From Streptomyces sp. NRRL S-87 (GTDB taxonomy: Bacteria; Actinomycetota; Actinomycetes; Streptomycetales; Streptomycetaceae): a stretch of 64,000 nt of DNA. Location: positions 1 to 64,000 of the forward strand of contig NZ_JOGB01000014.1 of NCBI RefSeq assembly GCF_000719335.1. Reading direction: 5' to 3'. Shown one piece after another: positions 26,105-39,197 of the stretch (position 1 is its first letter; each line of letters begins with the position of its first letter). The notes under the pieces are model-generated. The model searched no databases and was not told the origin of the DNA. It was given only the letters and a program-made list of their open reading frames with translations. The translations under genes were made by a program, and so were the position numbers.

Positions 26105-28663
26105 CTAGTACAGGCCGGCGTAGATCTGCCAGCCCGTGGCGATCTTCACGGGTGCGCCGAGCTTGAAGCCGACGCCGGTCAGGGTGCCGGGGATGCGCCA
26201 GATGGCGCCGGAGGTGTCACGGGCGAGGAGGTCGCCCTTGTTGTCGCCGTTCATGTCACCGGCCGCGACCACGGCGTTGTACGTCGCGCCCCACTTCGCG
26301 CCGACGTAGTCCGGGGTGCCGAACCTGCCGCCGCCGGTCCCGAACATGATCCACGCGTTGTTGTACGTGTCCTGCACGAACAGGTCGCCGTTGCCGTCGC
26401 CGTTGAGGTCGCCCGCGCCGACCATCCGCTTGTAGTGCTTGTACACGCCGGGGATCTGCACGCGCGGGGCGAACACACCGGTGCTGGTGCGGGCGTACAC
26501 GTACAGGTAGCCGTTGGCGGGGTTGCGGGCGATCAGGTCGGCCCGGCCGTCGCCGGTGACGTCACCGGGCGAGGTCAGGACGTCGTAGACGTTCCAGCCC
26601 CCGCCGATGAGCTTGTTCGTGGTGCCCGGCGTGGCCGTCTTGCCGCAGGCCGGGGTGTAACGGCGCAGCTCGCCTGCCTTGTTGCGCACGACGAGGTCGT
26701 TGCAGCGGTCGCCGTTCATGTCCTTCATGGGCACGGGCAGGGTGCCGGCGGGCCAGCCGTAGCCGGTGGCCGTGCCCTTGAAGGCACCCGTGGCGCGGTC
26801 GCCGTAGATGGAGCGCAGTCCGCCGTTGGTGGTCAGGACGAGCGCGTCACCGGTGCCGTCGGGGGAGCCGGTGGCGCTGCCGTAGTCGCGGAAGAGGGCG
26901 CCGCCGCCGGTGACGGTGGCGGAGCCCGAGGCCAGGTTCACGGTGGCGGTCTCGCCCGCGGCGACGCCCGTGAGGGCCCACTTCACCGGGCCGTTGGGGG
27001 TGACGGCGCCGTCGGTGGTGCGGCCGGTCCAGGCCGGCGCGACGGTCTGCGAGGCCGCGGCGCCCCGCGCACTGGTCAGGGTGCGCAGCACCTTGCCGTC
27101 CGTGCCGGTGACGGTCAGCGTCCAGGAGGACACCGGGCGGTTGAGCTGCCACACCGGCGTCCAGGCCTTGCTGGTGCTGGTGGTGCCGGCCAGCGCGATC
27201 GTCGCGGGGACGGTCGCGGACGCCACGGCCAGCGGCGGCACGTAGGCGGTGGTGAACGAGTGGAAGAGGCGCGGGTCGGAGTCGCTGCGGGCGCCGGCCC
27301 ACACCGCGCTGCCCCGGCCCCCGGCACCCACCGCGACCTGCGGAACGGCGTACTGCGTGCCAGAGTTCTGGATGACGGCGGACGTGGTCCAGGTGTCGTC
27401 GCTGCGGCCGGCCGACCACACGTAGCGGCTGGTTCCGGCGGCGTTGTCCTGGGTCCAGAGCACCCGGATGCTGCCGTCCTTGCCGATGGCGGCGTCGAAC
27501 TGCTCGGGCACGTACTGGGTGGAGAGGGTCTTCACGGCCGTCCAGGCGCCGGTGGCCTTGGCGCGAGTGGCCGTACGGGTGCCGAAGCCGCCCGCGGCGT
27601 CGACCCACACCAGCGTCAGGTCGCCGTCGGGCTCGATCAGCGGCTCCGGGGTCTCGGTGAGGCTGTCGCCCACCGGGAGGGGCTTGCCCGTGCTCCAGCC
27701 GGCGGCCGACGCGTCGGGCGTGGTGGCCGTGTGCACCACGGGGGCGGCGCCCTCCTCGGCCCGCTCCGTCCAGGTCAGCCCGACGGACCCGTCGGTGCCC
27801 GCGGCCAGCCGCGGCGGGCCGCTCACCGTGGCGGCGGCCACGACCGGCTTCGGCGCGGACCACGCGGTGGCGCCGGCGGTGCGGGTCACCGTACGGATGC
27901 TGGGGTCCGCGCCCCCGGAACCCTCCTGGCGGTAGGCGATCACCGCGGTGCCCTTGGCGTCGAAGGCGGCCTCGGGCGCGGTGGCCCGCTGGCCGTCCGC
28001 CTCCGCCGCGCTGACCTGGACCGGCTCGGACCAGGTGCCGTCGGTGCCGCGCAGCGCGGACCACACCTCCCACTGCGACGAGTCGACGGCCCGGTCCGCC
28101 CAGACGGCCAGGACCCGGCCGTCGGCGGCGGCCGCGGTGTCCAGGTCGAGCACGTACCGGTTCCGGTCCGCGCCGAGCACGGGCTGGGGCGCCGACCAGG
28201 TGTAGGAGCCGGTGAGGGTGGCGCTCATGATGCGGCCGGCGGTCTTGCCGTCCTCGCCCGGGTCGGTGTTCTCCGGGAACTCCGTCCAGGTCGCGACGAC
28301 CTTGTCGTCGCCCGCGACCGCGAGGGAGGCGTCGCCGACCTCGGTGGGGGTGGTGGCGAGCAGCTTCGCCGGTCCCGTGTAGTAGCCCTGGCCGGCGGGC
28401 ATCGCCTCGGCGAAGAGCTTGCGCTCGGGGTCGTTGACCGAGGCCCTCTGGTTCCAGAGGGCGACCGTCGTGCCGTTGCCGGTGATGACCAGGTCCTGCG
28501 GGTGGGTCAGGGCCGAGGCGAGCGTCTTGGTGTCCACCCAGGGCCCCAGGCCCGCCGCGGCGGCCGGCTGCCCCGCGAGGACGGGCGCGGCACCGGCGAC
28601 GGCGGCCAGGGCCACCAGCGTGGCCAGCGAACGCCGGGAACGGACGGTGAAGGAGCGGCGCAT
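26105..28663 (-). CDS. Secreted FG-GAP/VCBS repeat protein
   Basis: An 852-aa protein with a signal peptide (residues 1-37, cleavage after an AAAA-type site). The N-terminal 450 residues form blade-like repeats in which a W-S-x-P motif recurs (sialidase/BNR-like propeller). An Ig-like segment follows, and then four FG-GAP units with calcium loops such as DMNGDRCND, DVTGDGRAD, DLNGDGNGD and DMNGDNKGD. It is probably an extracellular surface or adhesion protein. It is the gene next to the 3' end of the CIS locus (215 nt away); there is no evidence that it belongs to the CIS. ATG at 28663 has GGGGAG very close upstream. Confidence 0.88.
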   Translation of the reverse strand: MRRSFTVRSRRSLATLVALAAVAGAAPVLAGQPAAAAGLGPWVDTKTLASALTHPQDLVITGNGTTVALWNQRASVNDPERKLFAEAMPAGQGYYTGPAKLLATTPTEVGDASLAVAGDDKVVATWTEFPENTDPGEDGKTAGRIMSATLTGSYTWSAPQPVLGADRNRYVLDLDTAAAADGRVLAVWADRAVDSSQWEVWSALRGTDGTWSEPVQVSAAEADGQRATAPEAAFDAKGTAVIAYRQEGSGGADPSIRTVTRTAGATAWSAPKPVVAAATVSGPPRLAAGTDGSVGLTWTERAEEGAAPVVHTATTPDASAAGWSTGKPLPVGDSLTETPEPLIEPDGDLTLVWVDAAGGFGTRTATRAKATGAWTAVKTLSTQYVPEQFDAAIGKDGSIRVLWTQDNAAGTSRYVWSAGRSDDTWTTSAVIQNSGTQYAVPQVAVGAGGRGSAVWAGARSDSDPRLFHSFTTAYVPPLAVASATVPATIALAGTTSTSKAWTPVWQLNRPVSSWTLTVTGTDGKVLRTLTSARGAAASQTVAPAWTGRTTDGAVTPNGPVKWALTGVAAGETATVNLASGSATVTGGGALFRDYGSATGSPDGTGDALVLTTNGGLRSIYGDRATGAFKGTATGYGWPAGTLPVPMKDMNGDRCNDLVVRNKAGELRRYTPACGKTATPGTTNKLIGGGWNVYDVLTSPGDVTGDGRADLIARNPANGYLYVYARTSTGVFAPRVQIPGVYKHYKRMVGAGDLNGDGNGDLFVQDTYNNAWIMFGTGGGRFGTPDYVGAKWGATYNAVVAAGDMNGDNKGDLLARDTSGAIWRIPGTLTGVGFKLGAPVKIATGWQIYAGLY

Positions 28664-28878
28664 GGTCTCCCCGTGACTGGATTCGATCGGTTTCGCAAAG
28701 GAGACACGCCGGAGCCCCGCACGGTTGTACGAGCGGGCCCCGTTTTTTTCGCGTGGGCGGGCGCGGGCTGCGCGTCGGTGGAACCGGCGTGGACCCGGGC
28801 CCGGTGACGGGGAGGGTGCCCTGGTGCGGGCCGCGTTCCTCCCTGCGGGTCTCGCGGGAGCGGGAGGGGGGATTCGTG

Positions 28879-29592
28879 CTACCGGCCGCGGGGGTCGGGA
28901 GGGCCTTCGGAGGCACGCGGGTCGACGGGCCGCGAGGAGTCCGGCGGGCCCGGCCGGGACGGGGGCGCGGAGTCCGGCGGTCCCGGCTCGGACGGGAGCG
29001 AGGAGTCCGGCGGGCCCGGCTCGGACGGGGGCGCGGGGGACGGCGGGCCCGGCTGGGAGGGGAGCGCGAGAGGCGGCGGGTCGGTGCGGACGACCTCGAC
29101 GCGGAAGGGCAGGTGGACCGGGCGGGCGCCCGCCACGTACGCCGCCACGGCCGCCGCGTCCACGGCGTCCGGGTCGGGCACCCGCAGCCGCACCGTGACG
29201 CCCGGCGCCGCCGCGCCCGGCAGCGGCGTGCGGGCGGTGGCCGACCAGGTCGTGGCCCCGCTCTCCTCGATCTCCGGGAGCGCTCCGAAGGCCGCCCGTA
29301 CCCCCTCCGCCAGGCCCGCCGCCGTCCCGCGCCGGGCGTGCGCCAGCACCGTGCCGGGCGCGGCCGTCCCCTCGGCACCCACCCAGGCGCCGAGCAGGGC
29401 CGCGAAGTCGGCCGGGGCCAACCGCGGGTCGAAGTAGGCGGCGAGGTTGTCGAGGACCGTCAGGATCGGGGCGAGCACCTCGTCGAGGCCCTCGGTGATG
29501 CGCTGGGCGTTGTCGTCCTCCGCGTACACGGCGGGCAGTTGCGGGCCCAGCGGGTAGCGCGAGGGCAGCCCGGGGACCAGCCGCCGGCTCAC
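28879..29592 (-). CDS. gpI-like baseplate/tail protein of the contractile injection system
   Basis: A 237-aa protein whose first 160 residues match the phage P2 gpI-like tail-protein fold (LPAVYAEDDNAQRITEGLDEVL..., FDPRLAPADFAALLGAWVG). The last 65 residues are Pro/Ser/Gly repeats (variants of PSEPGPPDS). GTG start overlaps the gpJ-like gene stop as GTGA. It is the last gene of the CIS locus and should form part of the baseplate wedge. Confidence 0.88.
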   Translation of the reverse strand: MSRRLVPGLPSRYPLGPQLPAVYAEDDNAQRITEGLDEVLAPILTVLDNLAAYFDPRLAPADFAALLGAWVGAEGTAAPGTVLAHARRGTAAGLAEGVRAAFGALPEIEESGATTWSATARTPLPGAAAPGVTVRLRVPDPDAVDAAAVAAYVAGARPVHLPFRVEVVRTDPPPLALPSQPGPPSPAPPSEPGPPDSSLPSEPGPPDSAPPSRPGPPDSSRPVDPRASEGPPDPRGR

Positions 29593-31676
29593 CGGGAGCC
29601 TCCGATGCGGCCGCCGCTGACACGGACCTGGTGGTCGTACGAGAACACCAGCGAGCCCGCGTCCAGCACGATCCGCTCAGCCATCGCCTGCCGCTGGTGC
29701 GTCTCCAGGTCCGCCGGGAACAGCCGCACCCGTTCCACCGCCTCCACCCCCGGCACCCGCTGGAGCAGTGCGAACACCTCCCCGCCGTGCACGGCCCGCC
29801 CGAACGGCCAGCCCCGCCCGTCCGGCCCGCCCGTCAGCGGGTGCAGGTACCCGTACAGCGCGCCGAGCGCGTCCCGCTGCAGCCCGGCCTGGGTCACCCC
29901 GGGCACCGCCACCAGATCGGCCACCACCGTCACCCCCTGGTAGTACGGGGGCTCCACCACCAGCCGCGTCCCCAGCATCCGCCGGGCGTCCAGGTGCCCG
30001 CCGACCCGGGCCAGCAGCTCCTCGGGGCAGGCCAGCCGGTGGAACTCCAGCCGCCCCTCGCCGCCGGCGTCGTCCTCGGCCGCCGGCACCAGCAGCACCC
30101 GCACCCCGCCGCCGCCCGCGTCCACGCACCGCACCCGCGCCACCTCCGGCGCCGCCTGCCGGGTCAGGTACTCGTAGTCCTCGGCCGTCACCGCCCGCTC
30201 GCGGGTGCGCAGCGCGAGCGCCCCCCGCAGCCGGGCGTCCGCGACGTCCTCGCCGTCCACACCGCCGCCCGCCGGCCGCCGGTTCTCCACCCGGGCGATG
30301 TACGGGATGGAGCTGCGCAGCACGCACAGCGCCCGGCGGGCCACGTTGCCGCGCCGCCCGCCGCCCGCGAGGTACGAGCGGACCCGTACCGGCACCCCCT
30401 TCGGCGGCACGGCCCCGTACTGGCGCAGCCGCCCGTCGGGCTCCCGTACGGCCGGCCCGAACGCGACCTCCCCGGTGGCCCGGTCGAGGCGGACGTGGCG
30501 GTCCTGCGGGCCGGACTCGGCGAAGTGCCCGACCTCGCTCCACGCCTCCCAGTCGCCGCCCGGACCGGCCGTCTCGACCACGAACGGCGGCCCGCCGGCC
30601 GCCACCGGCGCCCGGTCGAGCACGAACTCCTGCCCGGGCACCCCCTCGGAGACGCCCAGCAGCTCCTCGCCGAGCCGTTCGGCGTGCACGGCGGGAGCCG
30701 TGCCGCCGATGGTGAACGCCTCGGCCGCCAGCAGCTCGGGGGTCGCCGAGTACGCCCGCTGCCCCGCCGCCGTGTCCTGGACGACGCAGCGCAGCCAGCC
30801 GCCCCGCGTACGGGCCTCCGCGGAGGCCGTGTGCGCGGGCGGGAGCTGCACCAGCACGTCGCCCGGCCGGTTGAAGCCGCCGGTGCCGTCGCGGTCCACC
30901 TCGCACCGCGTCCACTCCTCGCCCGTCCACGCCTCCCAGGCCAGCGGCGGGTGCTCGGGGTCGATGCCGTGACCGGCGACGGGGAAGTCCAACCGCAGCG
31001 CCACCACGCAGGACGGCGCGGGCCGCGACAGGCCGAACAGCAGCGCGTCCCCCGGGCGGGGCACGGGCTGGAAGCACGGCACCCCACGCCCGTCCGCCAG
31101 CTCCGCACGCCGGTCGGTCGCGGGACGCGCGGGGGCGGCGGGCGCCGGCAGGGCACCGTGCGACGCGCCCTGTGCGCCTGCCGCGCCCGGTGCGCCTGCC
31201 GGGCTTGGTGCGCCCCCGCCCGCCGGGAGCCGGGCGCCCGCCCCCGGCGGATCGGCGGCGCGCGTCGCCACCACGGCCAGCTCCACCGGCACGATGTCCA
31301 GTTCGCGGACCGTCGAGAACACCACCGCCTCGTCGGTCTCGGTACGGCGGGTGGCCACCTCCGTCCCCTCCCGCACGCGCACCGCGTCCGCCTGCGGCGC
31401 CGACAGCCAGAACGTGACGTCCGTACGGGCCGCCGCCGGCGGGTGCAGCTGGAGGCCGATCAGGTCGAGGAAGGCCAGGTGGTTCTTGTCCGGCACCCGG
31501 TTGAGCCGGTAGATCAGCTGGTCCGTCATGTGCGCGAACGCCTCGATGAGCGTGACCCCGGGATCGGACACGTTGTGGTCGCTCCACTCGGGGCAGCGCT
31601 GCTGCACCATCCGCTTGGCCTCGTCCACGAGGTCCTGGAAGCGGCGGTCGTCCAGGTTGGGCCGCGGCAGGCTCAT
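29589..31676 (-). CDS. gpJ/Pvc11-12-like baseplate wedge protein
   Basis: A 695-aa baseplate J-like protein. The N-terminus (DQLIYRLNRVPDKNHLAFLDLIG) and the C-terminal HLDARRMLGTRLVVEPPYY segment are typical of the wedge proteins of extracellular CIS and phage tails. A low-complexity Gly/Ala/Pro insertion sits near residues 145-185. The start overlaps the gp25 stop as ATGA and the stop overlaps the gpI start, so the three are translationally coupled. Confidence 0.92.
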   Translation of the reverse strand: MSLPRPNLDDRRFQDLVDEAKRMVQQRCPEWSDHNVSDPGVTLIEAFAHMTDQLIYRLNRVPDKNHLAFLDLIGLQLHPPAAARTDVTFWLSAPQADAVRVREGTEVATRRTETDEAVVFSTVRELDIVPVELAVVATRAADPPGAGARLPAGGGAPSPAGAPGAAGAQGASHGALPAPAAPARPATDRRAELADGRGVPCFQPVPRPGDALLFGLSRPAPSCVVALRLDFPVAGHGIDPEHPPLAWEAWTGEEWTRCEVDRDGTGGFNRPGDVLVQLPPAHTASAEARTRGGWLRCVVQDTAAGQRAYSATPELLAAEAFTIGGTAPAVHAERLGEELLGVSEGVPGQEFVLDRAPVAAGGPPFVVETAGPGGDWEAWSEVGHFAESGPQDRHVRLDRATGEVAFGPAVREPDGRLRQYGAVPPKGVPVRVRSYLAGGGRRGNVARRALCVLRSSIPYIARVENRRPAGGGVDGEDVADARLRGALALRTRERAVTAEDYEYLTRQAAPEVARVRCVDAGGGGVRVLLVPAAEDDAGGEGRLEFHRLACPEELLARVGGHLDARRMLGTRLVVEPPYYQGVTVVADLVAVPGVTQAGLQRDALGALYGYLHPLTGGPDGRGWPFGRAVHGGEVFALLQRVPGVEAVERVRLFPADLETHQRQAMAERIVLDAGSLVFSYDHQVRVSGGRIGGSR

Positions 31677-32125
31677 CCCGCGCCCCCGCCCTGCGCCCCG
31701 CCGGCCCGCTCCCCGCCGTCGTCGGGTGCGTCGTGACCGGGGATCACATAGAAGGGGAACACCAGGTTCCGCGGGTCGTTGCTGCCCCGCGGCGCGTACC
31801 GGATGTCGATGTACAGGGTGCCCTCGTCACCCGCGTCGAACGTCACCGTCACGTCCACCAGGTCGATCCGCGGCTCCCACCGCTCCAGCGACAGCCGCAC
31901 CTCGTACGCGATCTGCGCGGCGGTCGCCGCGTCCGCCGGGGCGAAGACGAAGTCGTGGATCGCGCACCCGAACTGCGGGCGCATCGGCCGCTCCCCGGGC
32001 GCCGTACCGAGGATCAGCCGCATGCTCTCCTCGATCTCCACGTCCCCGCCCACCAGCGCGACCGCCCCCGTGGCGTCCGTACGGACAGGGAAGGCCCAGC
32101 CGGAGCCGATGAACTGCTCGGCCAC
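31673..32125 (-). CDS. gp25-like baseplate protein
   Basis: A 150-aa GPW/gp25 protein. The core IEESMRLILGTAPGERPM followed by FGCAIHDFVF is the family signature, containing the EPR-type loop (here GERPM). gp25 nucleates sheath assembly on the baseplate. GTG start, 6 nt after the PAAR gene. The last 20 residues are a Gly-rich tail. Confidence 0.95.
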   Translation of the reverse strand: MAEQFIGSGWAFPVRTDATGAVALVGGDVEIEESMRLILGTAPGERPMRPQFGCAIHDFVFAPADAATAAQIAYEVRLSLERWEPRIDLVDVTVTFDAGDEGTLYIDIRYAPRGSNDPRNLVFPFYVIPGHDAPDDGGERAGGAQGGGAG

Positions 32126-32131
32126 CGCCCC

Positions 32132-32413
32132 TCACCCACCGATCAGTACGGTCGGCGCGCCCGTCACGATCGGCGCGCCGCAGGCCGCCAGGTCACCCAT
32201 GCGGGCCGCCGGCATGCCGCCGATCAGGACCGTCGGGCAGCCGGGCGGGGCGATCACCGAGGGCGGGTGCACCGCCGGGGGCGGGAAGGAGCAGACGTGC
32301 GGGGTCGACACGACGGCCGCGGGCATGCCGCAGATGAGGACCGTGGGGACGCCGGGCGGTCCGATCACCCCCGGGTGCCCGGTGGGGTCGCCGACGCGTG
32401 CGGCAGGCGGCAT
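32132..32413 (-). CDS. PAAR-repeat spike-tip protein
   Basis: A 93-aa protein with repeated PTVLI.G.PAA segments (residues 23-32, 60-69, 87-93) that form the conical PAAR tip on the VgrG trimer. ATG at 32413 follows GAGGAG. It is separated from the spike gene by 120 nt of tandem repeats. Confidence 0.92.
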   Translation of the reverse strand: MPPAARVGDPTGHPGVIGPPGVPTVLICGMPAAVVSTPHVCSFPPPAVHPPSVIAPPGCPTVLIGGMPAARMGDLAACGAPIVTGAPTVLIGG

Positions 32414-32441
32414 CTCGTACCACTCCTCTGTGCGATGCGGA

Positions 32442-32524
32442 TCGTGCGTGTCTGCGGGTCGTGCATGTCTGCCGGTCGTGCATGTCTGCGGTCGGGGGTC
32501 TGCGGGGTCGGGCCGGTCTGCGGG
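32442..32524. repeat. Five degenerate 16-17-bp tandem repeats
   Basis: Variants of tcgtgcatgtctgcgg follow one another between the VgrG stop and the PAAR start. The gap is the only long one within the baseplate part of the operon. They may act as a spacer or reduce read-through; this is inference. Confidence 0.75.
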
Positions 32525-32533
32525 TCGGGTGGG

Positions 32534-34390
32534 TCAGTTGATGCGTACGAGGGCCGCGCTGATCGAGCAGCTGGCCCCGCCCTTGATCTCGGTGCTCGCC
32601 TGGCCGTTGACACCGACCGTGGCGCCCTTGACGTCGACCTGGCCGCTGGTCTTGAGGTTCAGCGCGCCGCTGCCGCCGTCCACCTCCACCCCGGTCTTCG
32701 CGGTCACGGACACGGACTGGCCGGTGAGTTCGAGCTTCCCGGTGCCGGCGTCCACGCTGATGCCCGACTCGGCCTTCACGGTGACCTTCTCCTTGGCGGT
32801 GATCTCCACCGTGCCGTCGCTGTGCACGGTGACGCTCGTCGCCTTCTGGTCCAGGTGCAGCGTCAACGTGCCGTCACCGCTGGCCAGCCGTACGCCCTTG
32901 GGCCCGTTCGCGGCGTCCAGCAGCTCCAGCCGGTTCCCCGTACGGGACACCAGCGAACGGCGGTTGGTCCGCCCGCTGGTGGAGTCGACCAGCGGCCCCT
33001 CGTGCGCGGAGGGCTTGTCCTGGCCGTTGTAGAGGCCGCCGATGACGTACGGGTGGTCCACGCGGCCCTGCTCGAACCCGACCAGCACCTCGTCGCCCAC
33101 CTCGGGCCCGAACACCCCGCCGCCGCCCTTGCCGCCGGCGTCCGCGGTACGGGCCCAGTCGCTCACGTACTCCCCCGACAGCCAGGGGAACGCGAGCTTC
33201 ACCCGGCCCCGCCCCTCCGGGTCACGGGTGTCGGTGACGGTGGCGTTGACCAGCCCGCCGACCCGGTCCTGCTGCGCCGGACCGCCGGAGGCGCCCGACG
33301 CCAGCCCGTACAGCGAGCGGTTGGAGCGGCCGCCGACCGTCAGCCACGTCTGGTAGCCGGTGTCGGGGTCGAAGACGTGCCGGCTCGCGGAGACCGTGTA
33401 CTTGCCCTCGAAGGGCCTGCCGACGTTGGCGAGGGTCACCGCCACGCCAGCCCGCAGCTGCGGGATGCCCATGGCCACCGCGTCCAGCTCCGCGAAGCTC
33501 GCCGCCAGGTCCGCCGCCAGCGCCTTCGCCGCCTGGTCGGCCTCGGCCTGGGTGCCGTACGGGGTGTCCGTCGCCAGGAACACCGCCTGCCCGAACGGCT
33601 GCGCCGCCTGCCCCGGCGTCATGCCCAGCTCCAGCCGGTCGCTCGTCCCGGCCGGCGCCCGCCCGACCACCGCCGCCTTGGCCTGCACGTCCCAGCCCCG
33701 CACCTCGACCTGCTGCACCTGGTCGGCGGCGGTCACCGACGCCTGGCAGCGCAGCAGGTTCCGGCCGAACTCCAGCACGTAGGGGCTGGCCTGCGGCCGC
33801 GTCGACGTGGCCGGTGCCCGCTCCGCCTTCGCCGGGTCCCGGAAGTGGAACTTCCCGTCCGACACGGAGACCTCGGCACCCGCGAGATCGGCCAGCCGGT
33901 GCAGGAACTCCCAGTCCGTCACCCCCGGCTGGGCCAGGTGCTCGTACACGGTCGTCGTCGCGTCCACCCGCCCGACGGGCAGCCCCGCCCGCCGCGCCAC
34001 CTGCACGGCGATGTCGGAGGCCGTCATCTGCCGGTACCCGGCGACCCGCCGGCCGCGGAAGAAGCGGTGCGCGTGGTCCAGGCCGCGGACCACCGTGAAG
34101 GTGCCGGTGGCGTCGAGGTCGATCTCGACCGCGGTCACCTCGCCGGAGACCAGCAGCAGCCGCTGCGGATCGTCGCCCGCGCGCGCGTACAGCTTCATCG
34201 GCGTGCCGACGGTGATGCCGGCCTTCTCCAGCACCTGGTGGTGCGGATCGCGGAAGCGGACCACGAACAGGTCCGGCAGCTGGGTGCTGTCGTCCACGTA
34301 CGCGGACACGACCAGCTCGGCCAGCGGGGCGGGCAGCGGCTGCCCGTTCACCTCCACGGCCAGGGTGTTCGCGAAGCTCTCACCGGCCAT
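32534..34390 (-). CDS. VgrG/gp27-gp5-like central spike protein
   Basis: A 618-aa protein. Residues 1-370 are the gp27-like hub, with the DWEFLHRLADLAGAEV motif near 155. An OB-fold follows near 375-460 (RVKLAFPWLSGEYVSDWAR). Residues 480-618 form the beta-helical spike, with short repeated strands such as KEKVTVKAESG. It corresponds to Pvc8/Afp8. Its start overlaps the end of the LysM gene by 11 nt. The PAAR protein should cap it. Confidence 0.95.
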   Translation of the reverse strand: MAGESFANTLAVEVNGQPLPAPLAELVVSAYVDDSTQLPDLFVVRFRDPHHQVLEKAGITVGTPMKLYARAGDDPQRLLLVSGEVTAVEIDLDATGTFTVVRGLDHAHRFFRGRRVAGYRQMTASDIAVQVARRAGLPVGRVDATTTVYEHLAQPGVTDWEFLHRLADLAGAEVSVSDGKFHFRDPAKAERAPATSTRPQASPYVLEFGRNLLRCQASVTAADQVQQVEVRGWDVQAKAAVVGRAPAGTSDRLELGMTPGQAAQPFGQAVFLATDTPYGTQAEADQAAKALAADLAASFAELDAVAMGIPQLRAGVAVTLANVGRPFEGKYTVSASRHVFDPDTGYQTWLTVGGRSNRSLYGLASGASGGPAQQDRVGGLVNATVTDTRDPEGRGRVKLAFPWLSGEYVSDWARTADAGGKGGGGVFGPEVGDEVLVGFEQGRVDHPYVIGGLYNGQDKPSAHEGPLVDSTSGRTNRRSLVSRTGNRLELLDAANGPKGVRLASGDGTLTLHLDQKATSVTVHSDGTVEITAKEKVTVKAESGISVDAGTGKLELTGQSVSVTAKTGVEVDGGSGALNLKTSGQVDVKGATVGVNGQASTEIKGGASCSISAALVRIN

Positions 34391-35336
34391 CGGCGGGCCC
34401 TCCCCACGGCTGGCGGCCCCGTCCCTGGTCCGGGATCAGTCCCGGTCCTGGTCCTGGCCCGGGTCCTGGCCCCGGTCCTTGGGCTCGGGCTTGGCCTTGG
34501 GCTTGGGCTATGGCTTGTCCCCGGCCCTGCCCCTGCCGCCGCGCCTCGCGGAGGTCCGCCAGCTCCTCGGCCGCGGGCAGCAGCAGCTCCCGCCCCGGGG
34601 CCAGGCGCATCGGGTCGTCGATGCCGTTCGCCTCGGCGATGTCCCGCCACGCGGCCGGGTCCCCGTACTCGTTCCAGGCCAGCAGCGCCAGCGTGTCCCC
34701 GGTGACCACGCGGTGCACGCGGCGGGCGGCCAGGGCGCCGGAGGTCGGGTTCTGGCCCGGCATCGGGCCCGCGATCTCCTCCAGGGTGACCTGGCAGGTG
34801 GCCCGGATCGGCATGCCACCGGGCGTGAACAGGCTGTACTTGACCTGCACCTGGCTCACGTACCCCACGAACCCCGTCAGACCGCCCCAGTGGAAGATCA
34901 CCCACGGGGGCACGCCCTGCTGCTTCTGGTGCGTCTGCTCGGTCGGCACGCAGCAGGACAGCAGCTCCTCGACGGACTTCACCACGCGGTCGTCCTGCGT
35001 ACCGGTCGCGTCGAAGAACATCTCCAACGTCAGCTTCGCCGGCCCCGCGCCCTTGAACTCCGCCGGCCCCGCCTTCTTCGCCCCCTTGGCCGTCTTGCGC
35101 TCCCACTTGGCCGACTTGGCGAGGGTCAGCTCCTTGGGGTTGAACTGGAAGTCGATCCGGCCCATGCGCGGCCCGGGGGTCGTCGTCCCCCCGTCGGCGG
35201 GGGGCTGGCGCAGCTCCAGGTACGCCCGCTCCAGCTTGGGGCGCGATCCGCCGGCACCGTTGCCGTTCGGGTCCTTGGACGGCGGGGCGGCGGGCGCACC
35301 GGAGGCGATGAACGCTACGGGCTGGGTCGGCGGCAT
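34380..35336 (-). CDS. CIS tube-baseplate connector with LysM domain (Pvc7-like)
   Basis: A 318-aa protein. Residues 30-190 are the contractile-injection-system tube N-terminal domain (FQFNPKELTLAKSAKWER, LEMFFDATGT). A LysM segment follows at about 205-255 (HRVVTGDTLALLAWNEYGDP). The C-terminus is a low-complexity Gln/Gly/Pro tail made by hexanucleotide repeats (34420-34510). The LysM domain joins the tube to the hub in this structure class and does not imply wall binding. ATG at 35336. Confidence 0.93.
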   Translation of the reverse strand: MPPTQPVAFIASGAPAAPPSKDPNGNGAGGSRPKLERAYLELRQPPADGGTTTPGPRMGRIDFQFNPKELTLAKSAKWERKTAKGAKKAGPAEFKGAGPAKLTLEMFFDATGTQDDRVVKSVEELLSCCVPTEQTHQKQQGVPPWVIFHWGGLTGFVGYVSQVQVKYSLFTPGGMPIRATCQVTLEEIAGPMPGQNPTSGALAARRVHRVVTGDTLALLAWNEYGDPAAWRDIAEANGIDDPMRLAPGRELLLPAAEELADLREARRQGQGRGQAIAQAQGQARAQGPGPGPGPGPGPGLIPDQGRGRQPWGGPADGR

Positions 35337-35370
35337 GGCTCCTGGGTCTCCTGACGGGGGCGGACGGGGG

Positions 35371-35796
35371 CTACTTGAGGAAGCCGTGGTGCGCGATCTC
35401 CAGGGTCTCGGTGGCGACCTTGGGGGTCTCGGGGTTGAGCTGGGGCCCGGTCCACCGCACCGGCACGACGTCCATGAGGCTCCACCGGGCCACCACGGTG
35501 CCCTCCACCGTCATGGCACTGATGTGGGCGGTCTTCCGGGCGACGCCGTTGACCATCCCGGAGAGCCAGGCGGTGACCTTCTCGGTGTCCTGGGTCACGG
35601 GGCGGGTGAGCTTGATGTTGGAGTACTTGATGCGGGTCGGGAGCTGCCAGACGTAGCCGTTGTTGCCGCCCTCCTCGCGCTGCTCCATCACGACCTCGCA
35701 GCCGAGACCCTCGCAGCTGTTGAACGCACCGAGGTTGATGTTGTCGATCTCGACCATGAAGCAGACGCTCACGGCGGGGTCGGTGTCCTTGGCCAC
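35371..35796 (-). CDS. Second tail-tube protein (T4 gp19-like)
   Basis: A 141-aa tube protein with FMVEIDNINLGAFNSCEGL at the N-terminus, the family's hallmark strand-turn, and the KYSNIKLTRPV strand. It is encoded away from the main tube gene, directly before the connector, so it probably forms the tube initiator ring rather than the shaft. GTG at 35796 follows GAAAGG. The long upstream open frame belongs to the neighbouring gene's shadow. Confidence 0.92.
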   Translation of the reverse strand: MAKDTDPAVSVCFMVEIDNINLGAFNSCEGLGCEVVMEQREEGGNNGYVWQLPTRIKYSNIKLTRPVTQDTEKVTAWLSGMVNGVARKTAHISAMTVEGTVVARWSLMDVVPVRWTGPQLNPETPKVATETLEIAHHGFLK

Positions 35797-35852
35797 GGGG
35801 TGCCTTTCGCGTGGGGTGGGGTGGGCTGGGGTGGGTGGGGGTCGGCTTCGGG

Positions 35853-39194
<3,342 letters not shown>

Positions 39195-39197
39195 CGG

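Noticed and set aside
28664..28878. Terminator with T-tract near 28742
   Set aside because: The T-run is on the plus strand, while both flanking genes are on the minus strand, so it does not fit termination of either gene.
34380..35336. LysM domain taken as evidence for a wall hydrolase
   Set aside because: The domain sits behind a CIS tube N-terminal domain, as in Pvc7-type connectors; no catalytic domain is present.
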